NCBI RefSeq assembly: GCF_009299505.1
Contig: NZ_WBSM01000010.1
Span: 85,721 to 149,720 of the forward strand
DNA: 64,000 nt
Source: Bifidobacterium ramosum
GTDB lineage: Bacteria; Actinomycetota; Actinomycetes; Actinomycetales; Bifidobacteriaceae
Direction of reading: 5' to 3'
Part shown: positions 33,434 through 41,884 of the stretch, one piece after another
How positions within the stretch are numbered: position 1 is the stretch's first letter
Layout: each line of letters starts with the position of its first letter
Made by a program: the position numbers and the translations under genes
The notes under the pieces: model-generated
The model's input: only the letters and a program-made list of their open reading frames with translations
Told to the model about the DNA's origin: nothing
Database searches by the model: none

Positions 33434-34597
33434 ATGAACCGTCGCTGGACCGAATCCGAGATCTGGTCGTGGTACCGCGACCACGACTGGATCTCCGGCT
33501 GCAACTATTCGCCGAGTACCTCGCTCGGCGGCATGTTCGCGCTGCTGCAGGAGTACGATCACGAGACCATCCGCCGCGAATCGGCCAAGGAGATCGCCCT
33601 TGCCGCATCCGTCGGACTCAACTCGGTGCGCGTCTTCCTGCCGTTCGAAGTCTGGCATCGCCAGCGCGACGCGTTCTTCGCGCACCTCGACGAGTTCCTC
33701 GCCCTGCTCGACTCCTACGGCATGACCCTCATGCCGGTCATCTTCAACGACTGTCTTCCGCCGAAAAGCCAGTACCGCGAGCCGGTCTTCGGCCCGCAGC
33801 CCGAACCCAAGCCCGGCTTCTTCGGCGGCACCGACGAGAACTCGTTCGACACGGCCACCCAGACCGGCAAACGCGTCGGCTACAGCGTCTTCGACGAACC
33901 CGACATGCAGCCGGTCGCCGAACAGTACGTGCGCGATCTCGCCCGGCACTACGGCGACGATCCGCGCATCCTCATCTGGAACGTGTGGAACGAGGTCGGC
34001 AACTCCAGCCGCGACCATATGTCACTGCCGCTCATGCGCCAGGCGTTCGCGTGGCTGCGCGAGGAGAACGTGAGCCAGCCGCTCACCGCCGAGGTCTGGG
34101 GCGCGCAGATGCCCGACGACGCGTCGTACTACACGTGGCTCAACGATCCGCACTTCTTCGGCGACATCGATCGCGAAAGCCTCGCACTGTCCGACATCGT
34201 CACGTTCCACTACTACGGCGACTACCTGCACGCGAAACGACTCATCGCGCTGCTTAAGCAGTTCGGTCGGCCGATGATCAATACCGAATGGATGCACCGT
34301 CCGTTCGGCAGCTGCATCGAAACGCACCTGCCGCTGTGGAAGCGCGAGGGGATCGGCAGCTACTTCTTCGGTTTCATCAACGGTAAGTCGCAGCTCAACG
34401 TCGTGTGGGACTTCATCAAACCGTATCCGAGCGTCGACCAGACGCTGTGGATGCACGACATCTTCCACGCCGACTTCACGCCGTACGACCCCGACGAAAT
34501 CGCCGTGCTGCGCGCGTGTAACGCCGACAAGACCCTGCCGGACTCGTGTTCCGTTTTCTTGGCTCCCCCTTCAGGGGGGAGCTGTCAGCGGCGCTGA
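33434..34597 (+). CDS. Clan GH-A (GH5-like) glycoside hydrolase
   Basis: This 387-residue TIM-barrel hydrolase has the clan GH-A signature: ILIWNVWNEVGN with acid/base Glu about 187 and RPMINTEWM with nucleophile Glu about 285. It has no signal peptide, so it should cut imported oligosaccharides. Proteins like it are often labelled cellulase-family or 1,4-beta-xylanase in bifidobacteria; which linkage it cuts is not visible. GTAGGAGTCACC precedes the ATG. The last ~14 residues (SVFLAPPSGGSCQRR) are translated from a REP-like element that also supplies the stop codon, so the native C-terminus was probably replaced when the repeat inserted. Confidence 0.8.
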   Translation: MNRRWTESEIWSWYRDHDWISGCNYSPSTSLGGMFALLQEYDHETIRRESAKEIALAASVGLNSVRVFLPFEVWHRQRDAFFAHLDEFLALLDSYGMTLMPVIFNDCLPPKSQYREPVFGPQPEPKPGFFGGTDENSFDTATQTGKRVGYSVFDEPDMQPVAEQYVRDLARHYGDDPRILIWNVWNEVGNSSRDHMSLPLMRQAFAWLREENVSQPLTAEVWGAQMPDDASYYTWLNDPHFFGDIDRESLALSDIVTFHYYGDYLHAKRLIALLKQFGRPMINTEWMHRPFGSCIETHLPLWKREGIGSYFFGFINGKSQLNVVWDFIKPYPSVDQTLWMHDIFHADFTPYDPDEIAVLRACNADKTLPDSCSVFLAPPSGGSCQRR

Positions 34598-34607
34598 CTG
34601 AGGGGGG
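34559..34607. repeat. REP-like element overlapping the GH5-like gene end
   Basis: This is the third copy of family E (TTGGCTCCCCC, GGGGGG, GTCAGC/GCTGAC, GAGGGG). Its first 39 nt are translated as the C-terminus of the upstream hydrolase. Confidence 0.85.
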
Positions 34608-34668
34608 GGCAACACTCGTTTCATCCCGCCGCATATAACTGTCACCCGTATTGAAAGGACCCATCATC

Positions 34669-35637
34669 ATGACCACCGTTCTCGAACCGCCCGTCACACG
34701 CGCCGTGCCGCGCGACCAACTGCCGCACCGCGTCAACGACACCGTGCTCGCCACCAATCCGCTGCACCGGTACTGTGCAGACCCGAACCTCGCGATCTTC
34801 GACGGCCGCTACTTCCTGTACTGCACCGACGACGGCGTGGACGACTGGCAGACGACGTGCTTCAGCGTGTACGTGTCCGACGATCTCGCGACGTGGGAGC
34901 GTCACCCGGCGCTCGACCTGCGCGACGTGCCGTGGTGGGATGGTTCGGACGGTGCGTGGGCGCCGACGATCGTGCGGCGTGCGGACGGCAAGTATGTGTT
35001 CTATTTCGTGGCCGGATCGGCGATTGGCGCGGCCGTGGCGGATACTCCGTACGGGCCGTTCGTGCCCGAGCCGGAGCCGATCGTGCGGCGGGGGACGTTC
35101 GACTGCCATACGATCGATCCCGGTGTGTTCGTGGATACGGACGGCACGCGGTACCTGCTGTTCGGCAACCGTCGCGCATGGGCCGCGCCGCTGTCCGACG
35201 ACTGCCTCTCGTTCGACGAATCGCAGGCGTTCTCGTGGGTGCCGGGCGACTTCCGCGAGGCGATCTGGATCCACGAGCGGCGTGGCGTCTATTACGCGAG
35301 CTGGTCCGAGAACGACGCGAACGACGAGAACTATCAGGTGCGATACGCGACGGCCCCGTCGCTGCATGGCCCGTGGAGCGAGCCGCGCCCGCTCATCGAC
35401 TTCGACCCGGAGCACAAGCTGTACGGCACCGGGCACCACAACATCGTGAACATCCCCGGCACCGACGAGTGGATCGTGGCCTACCACCGTTTCGCCTACG
35501 ACCCGGCCGGCCGCTGGGACGGCGGCAACGGCTTCCACCGCGAGGTCGTCTTCGCGCCGCTCATCCACCGCGCCGACGGGACCTTGGAACCGGTCCATCC
35601 GCAGGTCGGCTCCTATACCCGTTCCCTCGCGTTCTAA
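34669..35637 (+). CDS. Glycoside hydrolase family 43 protein (canonical type)
   Basis: This 322-residue five-bladed propeller enzyme is of a different GH43 subfamily from the other three in this window. Its acidic triad is visible: CADPNLAIFDGRYFLY (Asp 38, base), HTIDPGVF (Asp 150) and DFREAIWI (Glu 197, acid). There is no signal peptide. GAAAGGA precedes the ATG at 34669, which was preferred over an ATG-like start six codons upstream. It is the last gene of the ABC operon and probably trims arabinose or xylose from the imported sugar. Confidence 0.88.
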   Translation: MTTVLEPPVTRAVPRDQLPHRVNDTVLATNPLHRYCADPNLAIFDGRYFLYCTDDGVDDWQTTCFSVYVSDDLATWERHPALDLRDVPWWDGSDGAWAPTIVRRADGKYVFYFVAGSAIGAAVADTPYGPFVPEPEPIVRRGTFDCHTIDPGVFVDTDGTRYLLFGNRRAWAAPLSDDCLSFDESQAFSWVPGDFREAIWIHERRGVYYASWSENDANDENYQVRYATAPSLHGPWSEPRPLIDFDPEHKLYGTGHHNIVNIPGTDEWIVAYHRFAYDPAGRWDGGNGFHREVVFAPLIHRADGTLEPVHPQVGSYTRSLAF

Positions 35638-35698
35638 GGGCGGGATACTTCCTGAGCGACGCTTGTGCCGTTCCGTACCAGCAGAGCTTGCTTCTCTC

Positions 35699-36166
35699 AA
35701 CGGACATACAGCCGAAAACGGACTCAAATCGACTGTATGTCCGTTAAGAGGCAGAGCGAGTGGCGGCGTCAGCATCAAGCAACCCCTTGTGCGTCCTTTC
35801 CTCAACGGACACGGATCGTTCGGGCCCGTCCATACCCCCTCATGCTCATCTCTCTCCAACGGACATGCAGTCGTTTTATCTCACATAATCGGCTGTATGT
35901 CCGTTTTGTTTGTTGATACTATCAGGCTGGGCATCGTTAAGCATTGCCGGTCGCCAGTCATTGCCGATATCCTTCCCAGCCGTTTCGTTCCACCGCGTCA
36001 CTCCTCCCTCCTTCCCAACGGACATGCAGCCGATTTACCCCACATAATCGGCTGCACGTCCGCAAAAGTTGGCAGAGACGACGCGTGGGATTGCCATAAG
36101 CGCCTATGGTCCTTTCCCTCAACGGACATGCAGCCGATTCGGCCCATGGATTTGGCTGTATGTCCG
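35699..36166. repeat. Family A palindromes, four copies and a half-site
   Basis: Copies lie at 35699-35745, 35858-35905, 36017-36062 and 36121-36166, and an isolated left arm at 35803. These copies are the most diverged. The second changes the left arm to ACATGCAGTCG while the right arm stays GGCTGTATGT. The third has TGCAG matched by CTGCA. The interval 36167-36360 shows nothing I can support. Confidence 0.85.
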
Positions 36167-36360
36167 CAATGGTCGGGATGCCCGGAGGCATCCCCGGTCG
36201 TAATCGGGGTCTGACTTCGGTTTTCGGATATCTTGGGGCGTCGTGGGTGGCGTGTCGTTTTGCGGGGGAGTGGTTTGCGCCTCGACGGATCGTTCGTTGG
36301 GTGATCCCAGCTGCTTCGATACGGTGTATGGACCATCTTGTGATAGTTGGCGTTCGTGAT

Positions 36361-36471
36361 CATACATGAATGATCATCGGGTAAAGTAAATGGAAATCGG
36401 GATGATGGAACCGGCTTTCCTTGAAAGTACTATGATTTCGAAGTGTGTTCCCCGCACCCGCGGAGATATCC
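36361..36471 (+). CRISPR. Relic of a type I-E CRISPR leader and repeat
   Basis: GTGTTCCCCGCACCCGCGGA (36445-36464) followed by GAT matches the form of type I-E CRISPR repeats (GTGTTCCCCGC, short loop, GCGGGGAT) with one change in the stem. The preceding ~80 nt are less G+C-rich than the surroundings and could be the leader. There is no second repeat, so this is a single degenerate unit and not an array. Confidence 0.45.
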
Positions 36472-36753
36472 GCCGGCGTGTTCGTCGGCCATGTGAGCGC
36501 GAAGGTGCGTGATCGGCTATGGGAGCGCATCGTCGATCTCATCCGCGACGGACGTGCGATCATGGTGTACTCGGCGCGCAATGAGCAGCATTTCGCCTTT
36601 CGGGTGCATCGCGCCGACTGGGTGCCCGAGGATTGCGACGGGCTTGAACTCATCAGACGTCCGAAGGCGTCATCACAATCCGCATCGAGCAGTTCGCGGC
36701 GACCGGGCTGGAGCAATGCCAGCAAATGGCGCGCGGCGCGCAAATACCGGTAG
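36445..36753 (+). pseudogene. cas2: Truncated cas2 (type I-E) remnant
   Basis: The open frame from a GTG gives 102 residues. From about residue 7 on it reads like Cas2e: EISAGVFVGHVSAKVRDRLW, then RAIMVYSARNEQHFAFRVHR, DGLELIRRP and a basic tail GWSNASKWRAARKYR. Cas2 is the integrase partner of Cas1 in spacer acquisition. The normal first ~20 residues (first beta strand and the LRG-x-L-x-x-W-L-L segment) are missing and replaced by the CRISPR-repeat-like sequence. An in-frame stop lies at 36433, so no full-length product is possible. No cas1, other cas genes or array are present. Confidence 0.75.
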
Positions 36754-36803
36754 TCGGACAGTGACCGTTCCTTAGGAGTTTGCCTCCTTCTTCCCTATCC
36801 CTC

Positions 36804-36944
36804 AACGGACATACAGCCGATTCACCCCACGAAATCGGCCGTATGTCCGTTGAGGGGAAGCATGAATCTGCAAACTCAAGCTTGCCCTTTTTCTCCAACG
36901 GACATACAGCCGATCCCGTTACCCGAATCGGCTGTATGTCCGTT
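36804..36944. repeat. Family A palindromes, two copies
   Basis: Copies lie at 36804-36851 and 36897-36944. The second ends 10 nt before the end of the glutamine amidotransferase gene on the minus strand, so it may also act as a 3'-end structure. Confidence 0.9.
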
Positions 36945-36954
36945 GAAGGGGAAT

Positions 36955-37818
36955 TCAGATCGAACGCACGCGGAACCTGCCGGTGCGGTTGGACACGACG
37001 ACCATCTCGTCGTTATGCAGCACCTTCCAGCCGTCCTCGTCGCGCTGGTCGAAACCGGAGCTGGCGACGACCACGCCGGACGCGTCGGCAGTATCGAACG
37101 CACGATAGCGCATCACACGGTAGTCATGCGCCTGCTCGCCGCGGCCGTACCGGTCGTAAATCTCGACGATGCGCGGGCTGGTGACCTCGCGGCCGGCCGC
37201 GCACAGCGCGATGAGCTGGTCCTCGCTCTGGATCATGCAGTTATAGCTCGACCGCGGATACGCCTGGCGCAGCTGGCGTACGGCCTGCGCCACGGCCTCG
37301 TCGAGCGCGAAGCCGAAGCCGATGAACTCGAGGATGACGGAGAAGAAGATCGCCGAGTCGGACTGGCCGCCGGTCGCGAGGAAAGCGCCCTGGTTGACCG
37401 GGTAGCGGCGGTTGTTCACGATGTTCACGCCGTTGTCGTCGGAGATGTCGCCGTTGTGGATGAACGTGAGCCCGTTCGCGAAGAACGGCTGCTGGTTCTC
37501 CATGATGAGCGGCAGATTCGAGCTGGCGAGGCGCAGGTGCCACAGGCCGCTGCGGGCGGGCGCCTCGGCGAAGTCGTCAAACACCGAATCGTGACGTGCG
37601 GCGACCGTGCTTTTGTACAGTTGGACACCGGTTTCCGGCGCGGGTGCGCCGCCGTCCCGGGTGTAGGGCGGTTCGACGGGCTTGGACAGCAGACCCACGC
37701 CCCAACCATCGTTGTGGATCTCGCTCAGTCCGCGGAACTCGTCAACGGCAGACGCACCGAGCACGGCCTTGAGGCTGGTGTTGGCCCCGGCCGCTGCGAA
37801 TCCCAGTAATCTGCACAT
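36955..37818 (-). CDS. Class II glutamine amidotransferase (YafJ-like)
   Basis: This 287-residue protein starts MCRLLGFAA; after Met removal Cys 2 becomes the N-terminal nucleophile typical of Ntn-type glutaminase domains. NDGWGVGLL, FIHNGDI and GGQSDSAIFF match the family (ammonia-donating domain without a fused synthase). Its acceptor is unknown. It would act in the cytosol. It lies alone between repeats. Confidence 0.85.
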   Translation of the reverse strand: MCRLLGFAAAGANTSLKAVLGASAVDEFRGLSEIHNDGWGVGLLSKPVEPPYTRDGGAPAPETGVQLYKSTVAARHDSVFDDFAEAPARSGLWHLRLASSNLPLIMENQQPFFANGLTFIHNGDISDDNGVNIVNNRRYPVNQGAFLATGGQSDSAIFFSVILEFIGFGFALDEAVAQAVRQLRQAYPRSSYNCMIQSEDQLIALCAAGREVTSPRIVEIYDRYGRGEQAHDYRVMRYRAFDTADASGVVVASSGFDQRDEDGWKVLHNDEMVVVSNRTGRFRVRSI

Positions 37819-37909
37819 GGTTATGTACTGTACCGGACGCGCGGCGCGACATGGCGGGTGGGGTTATAGATGTTGGTTATAGGGTGCGTGCTGCGGGTTG
37901 GATCGGGCC

Positions 37910-38019
37910 GACACGCCGGCGGGGTGTGCACGACACGCACGATGTATCTTCAGGATCGGCTTGATTTTGCGGTTCTCGAAAACGTATCGTGCGTGTCGTG
38001 ATCAGGCGGCCGGCGTGTC
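37910..38019. repeat. Family F 110-bp palindrome overlapping the kup end
   Basis: The ends GACACGCCGGC / GCCGGCGTGTC and inner arms around ACGACACGCACGAT are 110 nt in total. Compared with the copy at 22094, both inner arms change together (GCGTGAT to GCACGAT with the complement altered). The right end encodes the last residues and stop codon of kup. Confidence 0.85.
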
Positions 38020-40392
38020 GCGGTGATCGTCCGACGACGACGGCCGCGGAGCGACGATCCGCTGCATGACGACTGTCGTCTCCGCGTCGGCCACGGCCAT
38101 GCGCGACGGCTTGCGATTGACGCCGGACGCGCGCGACGGTCCCGCGTCGGACACCCGCGTCACGCCGGACGTCACGCCGACGGACTCGGCCACGCGTCCC
38201 TCGTTCGCGGGCCGGCGCAGTGACACGCGCTTGAGCCGCGGTGGCCGCCGCGTCGAAATGAACAGCGGCTGCACCTCGACGATCGGGTTGAACGGCGCCA
38301 GACCGAACCATTTGAACGGCGAGCCGGCCACATGACGGATCGAGTACTTCGTGCGCAACGCGATCGCGCCCAGCGTCGACACCTTCGACTCGGGCATGAG
38401 GTCCTTGTGGATGAGCACGTACCGGATGGTGCCGATGCCCGGATCGGCGTCGACCTTCGGGTAGATCGACTTCTGTTCGGGCAGCTCGTGTGTGCGGCTC
38501 AGGTCGTGCATGATCTGGTGCAGGTACGGCGGGATCGACTGCGACACCTTGAATCCGAGGCGGATACGCACGCGGAACAGGTAGTCCGTGCCGAAGTTCT
38601 CGACCGAATACTCACGGGTGAACGGTTCGTCGGTCGTCTGCACCGACACGACCCACCATGCGCGGGCGCGCTTGGGATGCTCGGCGAAGATCGAGAAGAA
38701 CACGTCGGTGTCGAGTCGTTTCATCTCCGGATCGGCGGTCAGATACACGATGTTGTCGGCGAAGTACGGAATGCGGAAGTCGCCGTGCAGTCGGTTGAGC
38801 GTCGGCAGGAAGTCGTCCGGCTTCATGTGCCGGCGTTGCGAACGTTCGATCTTCGTGCCCTTGTCCCACGTGTACATGATGAACAGGATGGCGAGCGTGA
38901 GCAACATGGTGAACCAGCCGCCGTGCAGGAACTTCGCCATCGATGCGATGAAGAACATGGTCTGGATGGCGAGGAAGACCAAGAGGAACACGATCGCGCC
39001 GACGTGTTTGCCGTCGTACCAGATGTAGACGGCGAGCAGGATCGTCGTGGTGATCATGGTGATGGTGAGCGCGAGGCCGTACGCGGCGGAGATGTGTTCG
39101 GAATCTTTGAACATGGCGAGTACGGCGAGCGTGGCGATGAGCAGGACCGCGTTGACGACCGGGATGTACAGCTGGCCACGGGTGCGTGCCGGGTAGCGAA
39201 CCTGCAGATGCGGCATCCAGTTGAGTCGGGTCGCCTCGGAGACCATGGTGAACGCGCCGGTGATGAGGGCCTGAGAGGCGATGACGCCGGCGGTGACCGA
39301 CAGGATGACCGCCACGTAGCGGACGTTCGTGTTCATCATCTGGAAGAACGGGTTGAGGCTGGGGACGTCGGCGAGCGTCTTGTTGTGCTGGTTCTTGAGG
39401 ATCCACGCGCCTTGGCCGAAGTAGCACAACACGAGGGCGACCTTGATGAACGGCCAGGTGAAGTAGATGTTGCCGCGACCGACATGGCCCATGTCGGAGT
39501 AAAGCGCCTCGGCGCCGGTGGTCGAGAGGAATACGGTGCCCATGAGTGCGATGCCGGCGGCGTTGTGCGGGCTGAACAGGAATCTGAGGCCGTACCACGG
39601 GTTGAGCGCGGCGAAGACGGTCCAGTCGTTGGATAGATTCACGGCCCCCACAACCGCCAGGAACGTGAACCAAACCAACACAATCGAGCCGAATACTCTA
39701 CCGATGCTTTCCGTTCCGCGCGATTGCACCGCAAACAGGCACACGATGATCACAACAGTGATCATGAGTGTCAAATCTGGATCGGATTTGAACACATCCT
39801 CGAGCGGCGGCAAGGTCTTCAGACCTTCGACGGCGGAACTGATCGACACGGCCGGTGTGAGCACGGAATCGGCGAGGAACGCGGCGCCGCCGACCATCGC
39901 GGGAATGGCGAGCCATGCGCCATGCCGGCGAATCAGCGAATACAGCGCGAAGATGCCGCCCTCGCCGTTGTTGTCGATGCGCATCGCGATGAACACGTAT
40001 TTGACGGTCGTGATCAGCGTGATCGACCAGAAGATCAGCGACAGCATGCCGAGCACGGCCTCGCGGTCGGCGTTGGCGATGCCGCCCTGACCGGACAGGA
40101 ACGTCTGCGCGGTGTACAGCGGCGACGTGCCGATATCGCCGTACACGACGCCGAGCGCGACGATCGCCAGCGACAGCGTGATCTTGTTCGGGCCGGACTG
40201 CACCCGTGCCCACCAGCGGCCGATCGGTCCCTTCGACGCCGTCTCGTACAGTTTCTCCGCCTCGCGCTGTTCGGCCACGCGCTGCTTGGCGAGCTCTTCC
40301 TTCTCCTCTTCGGTCAGTGTTCTTTTGGAGACCTTGGGCGCGTTCGTGAACGTATCGGCCTTGAGCAAGGTTTCGTCTGGCTGCTGAGCCAT
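38002..40392 (-). CDS. kup: Kup-family potassium transporter
   Basis: This 796-residue membrane protein is predicted to import K+ with H+. A ~70-residue charged N-terminal part is followed by about 12 membrane segments, starting LSLAIVALGVVYGDIGTSPL, the Kup hallmark. A cytosolic C-terminal domain of ~300 residues follows, including IVYLTADPEMKRLDTDVFFSIF. The start at 40392 (MAQQPDE) was chosen over an ATG 13 codons upstream, which lies in a hairpin. The final residues DTPAA come from a family F repeat. The 5' leader holds two strong hairpins, which suggests control after initiation. Confidence 0.93.
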   Translation of the reverse strand: MAQQPDETLLKADTFTNAPKVSKRTLTEEEKEELAKQRVAEQREAEKLYETASKGPIGRWWARVQSGPNKITLSLAIVALGVVYGDIGTSPLYTAQTFLSGQGGIANADREAVLGMLSLIFWSITLITTVKYVFIAMRIDNNGEGGIFALYSLIRRHGAWLAIPAMVGGAAFLADSVLTPAVSISSAVEGLKTLPPLEDVFKSDPDLTLMITVVIIVCLFAVQSRGTESIGRVFGSIVLVWFTFLAVVGAVNLSNDWTVFAALNPWYGLRFLFSPHNAAGIALMGTVFLSTTGAEALYSDMGHVGRGNIYFTWPFIKVALVLCYFGQGAWILKNQHNKTLADVPSLNPFFQMMNTNVRYVAVILSVTAGVIASQALITGAFTMVSEATRLNWMPHLQVRYPARTRGQLYIPVVNAVLLIATLAVLAMFKDSEHISAAYGLALTITMITTTILLAVYIWYDGKHVGAIVFLLVFLAIQTMFFIASMAKFLHGGWFTMLLTLAILFIMYTWDKGTKIERSQRRHMKPDDFLPTLNRLHGDFRIPYFADNIVYLTADPEMKRLDTDVFFSIFAEHPKRARAWWVVSVQTTDEPFTREYSVENFGTDYLFRVRIRLGFKVSQSIPPYLHQIMHDLSRTHELPEQKSIYPKVDADPGIGTIRYVLIHKDLMPESKVSTLGAIALRTKYSIRHVAGSPFKWFGLAPFNPIVEVQPLFISTRRPPRLKRVSLRRPANEGRVAESVGVTSGVTRVSDAGPSRASGVNRKPSRMAVADAETTVVMQRIVAPRPSSSDDHRDTPAA

Positions 40393-40399
40393 AGCACAC

Positions 40400-40560
40400 C
40401 CCCCACAATGGCGGGGAGTCTCCCCGCTCATGCACCACCTCGCACGAGAGAAGCCCGCCGGAGGGATTTCCGGCGGGCTTCTTCGCGACTTAAGCGGCTA
40501 GTATATGCCCCTCAGGGATTCTTGCCAACTCTTCACACCAGCATAGTAAGTCTGTCTAGT
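40400..40560 (-). promoter_or_regulatory. Structured kup leader with terminator-like hairpin
   Basis: On the minus strand a promoter can be drawn at TTGGAG, 18 nt, TATGCT (around 40565-40535). Downstream lie a 13-bp hairpin (40449-40461 with 40470-40482, AGAAGCCCGCCGG) and then a second hairpin GCGGGGAGACTCCCCGC just before the kup start. The first could instead end the tatD transcript. I see no match to the c-di-AMP riboswitch core. Confidence 0.4.
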
Positions 40561-40656
40561 TTTCTCCAATCGCGCACGGTCGCGCCCGTCATTCGTGCAT
40601 CTTCCATCCCTTAGCCGGAATACCTCTCGTCTCACTCCCGTCCCGCCCCTCCCTCT

Positions 40657-40704
40657 AACGGACATACAGCCGATTTCGGTAGGTAAATCGGCTGTATGTC
40701 CGTT
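40657..40704. repeat. Family A palindrome
   Basis: This copy has perfect or near-perfect 19-nt arms and lies between the kup leader and the tatD stop codon. Confidence 0.9.
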
Positions 40705-40745
40705 AGAGGGAGAAGACCGTTAGGGGCAGGGGAAGAACGGTGGCG

Positions 40746-41705
40746 TCAGATCCCGTACACCGCACGCGTCGTACGCCGCGTACCGCGCGCGACGTCGGCG
40801 ATCGGCATGTCGAACACGTCCGCAAGCGCGCCCAGCGTGTACGGGATCATGTACGGCGCATTCGTCCGCCCGCGGTACGGCATCGGTGTCAGATACGGCG
40901 CGTCCGTCTCCACCATCACATGATCGAGCCCGACGATGCGCGCCGACTCGCGGATCCCGTCATTGCCCTTGTAGCTGCACGTGCCGGACATGCTCAGATA
41001 CCAGCCGTGTTCACGCGCGATCTCGCCCATCTCGGCATCGCCGGAGTAGCTGTGGAACACGGTGCGTTCCGGCGCGCCGTCCGCGAGTAGCGTCTCGATG
41101 ACCTCGCGGTGCGAGTCGCGGTCGTGGATCTGCATCGGCAGACCGAGCTCCTTGGCGAGCGCGATGTGCGCGCGGAACGCTTCGCGCTGGATGTGCGCGG
41201 CGCTCTCCCCGGTGCGGAAGAGATCCATGCCGGTTTCGCCGATCGCGACAACCTGCTGCGGATACGCGCGGGCCAGCCGTGCGACCTCGGCCATCGCGTC
41301 GTCGAAGCTCACGTCGTGGTACGGCTGGTATTTCACGGCAAGTCCGTCCGGTCCCGGCACCGCGCGATGACCATGACGCACCGCTTCGTTCGGATGGATG
41401 GCGATGGCGGCATGCACCTGCCCGGGATGCTCGCGGGCCATGTCAATCGCGACCTGCAGGTTCGGCAGTTCGCAGCCGCAGTCGATGATGCCGGTCACGC
41501 CGACCGCCGCTGCCTGCGTGAGCAGTTCGTCAACGCCGTACACGGGGACTTCCGGCTGACCTTTTTCCACGGCTTCATGGCTCATGGCGCGGGCGAACGG
41601 TACGACGGACGCGACGTGCGTGTGGTTGTCGATGACCTGCGCGTCGGCCGGCAGCGCGGGTGGTGCGGGCGCCCAGCTGCGGTCGCGATGATGATGCTTG
41701 CTCAT
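40746..41705 (-). CDS. tatD: TatD-family metal-dependent nuclease
   Basis: This 319-residue TIM-barrel phosphodiesterase family protein carries the metal-binding motifs in order: VIDNHTHV, IGETGMDLF, QIHDRDSH, VFHSYSGD and VETDAPYLTP. Members act as 3'-5' DNA exonucleases in repair or DNA turnover. The N-terminal ~25 residues (HHHRDRSWAPAPP) extend beyond the core. The start was placed at ATG 41705; the 54 upstream codons look noncoding. It is divergent from the HD-domain gene. Confidence 0.9.
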   Translation of the reverse strand: MSKHHHRDRSWAPAPPALPADAQVIDNHTHVASVVPFARAMSHEAVEKGQPEVPVYGVDELLTQAAAVGVTGIIDCGCELPNLQVAIDMAREHPGQVHAAIAIHPNEAVRHGHRAVPGPDGLAVKYQPYHDVSFDDAMAEVARLARAYPQQVVAIGETGMDLFRTGESAAHIQREAFRAHIALAKELGLPMQIHDRDSHREVIETLLADGAPERTVFHSYSGDAEMGEIAREHGWYLSMSGTCSYKGNDGIRESARIVGLDHVMVETDAPYLTPMPYRGRTNAPYMIPYTLGALADVFDMPIADVARGTRRTTRAVYGI

Positions 41706-41884
41706 GCGTTCCAGTGTATGCGGATGCCGAGTCGCCGGCCGACCGTGCACCGCACGGTTTCGTGCAGCTGTGAACGGTTCTGTGTAATTTCGTGCATATC
41801 TGTGATGGATATGCGAATGTACCGGCGTGCGATACGTGACGTACGACGCACGACATGGCACACGCAAGCCGGAATCTTCCTACA

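Noticed and set aside
36657..36774. An alternative frame reading GVITIRIEQFAATGLEQC beside the cas2 end
   Set aside because: It looks protein-like but has no start, and the cas2 frame continues to a typical basic Cas2e tail, so it is probably a chance shadow.
40500..40660. c-di-AMP (ydaO-type) riboswitch before kup
   Set aside because: The conserved core motifs of that riboswitch were not found on the minus strand; only hairpins are seen.
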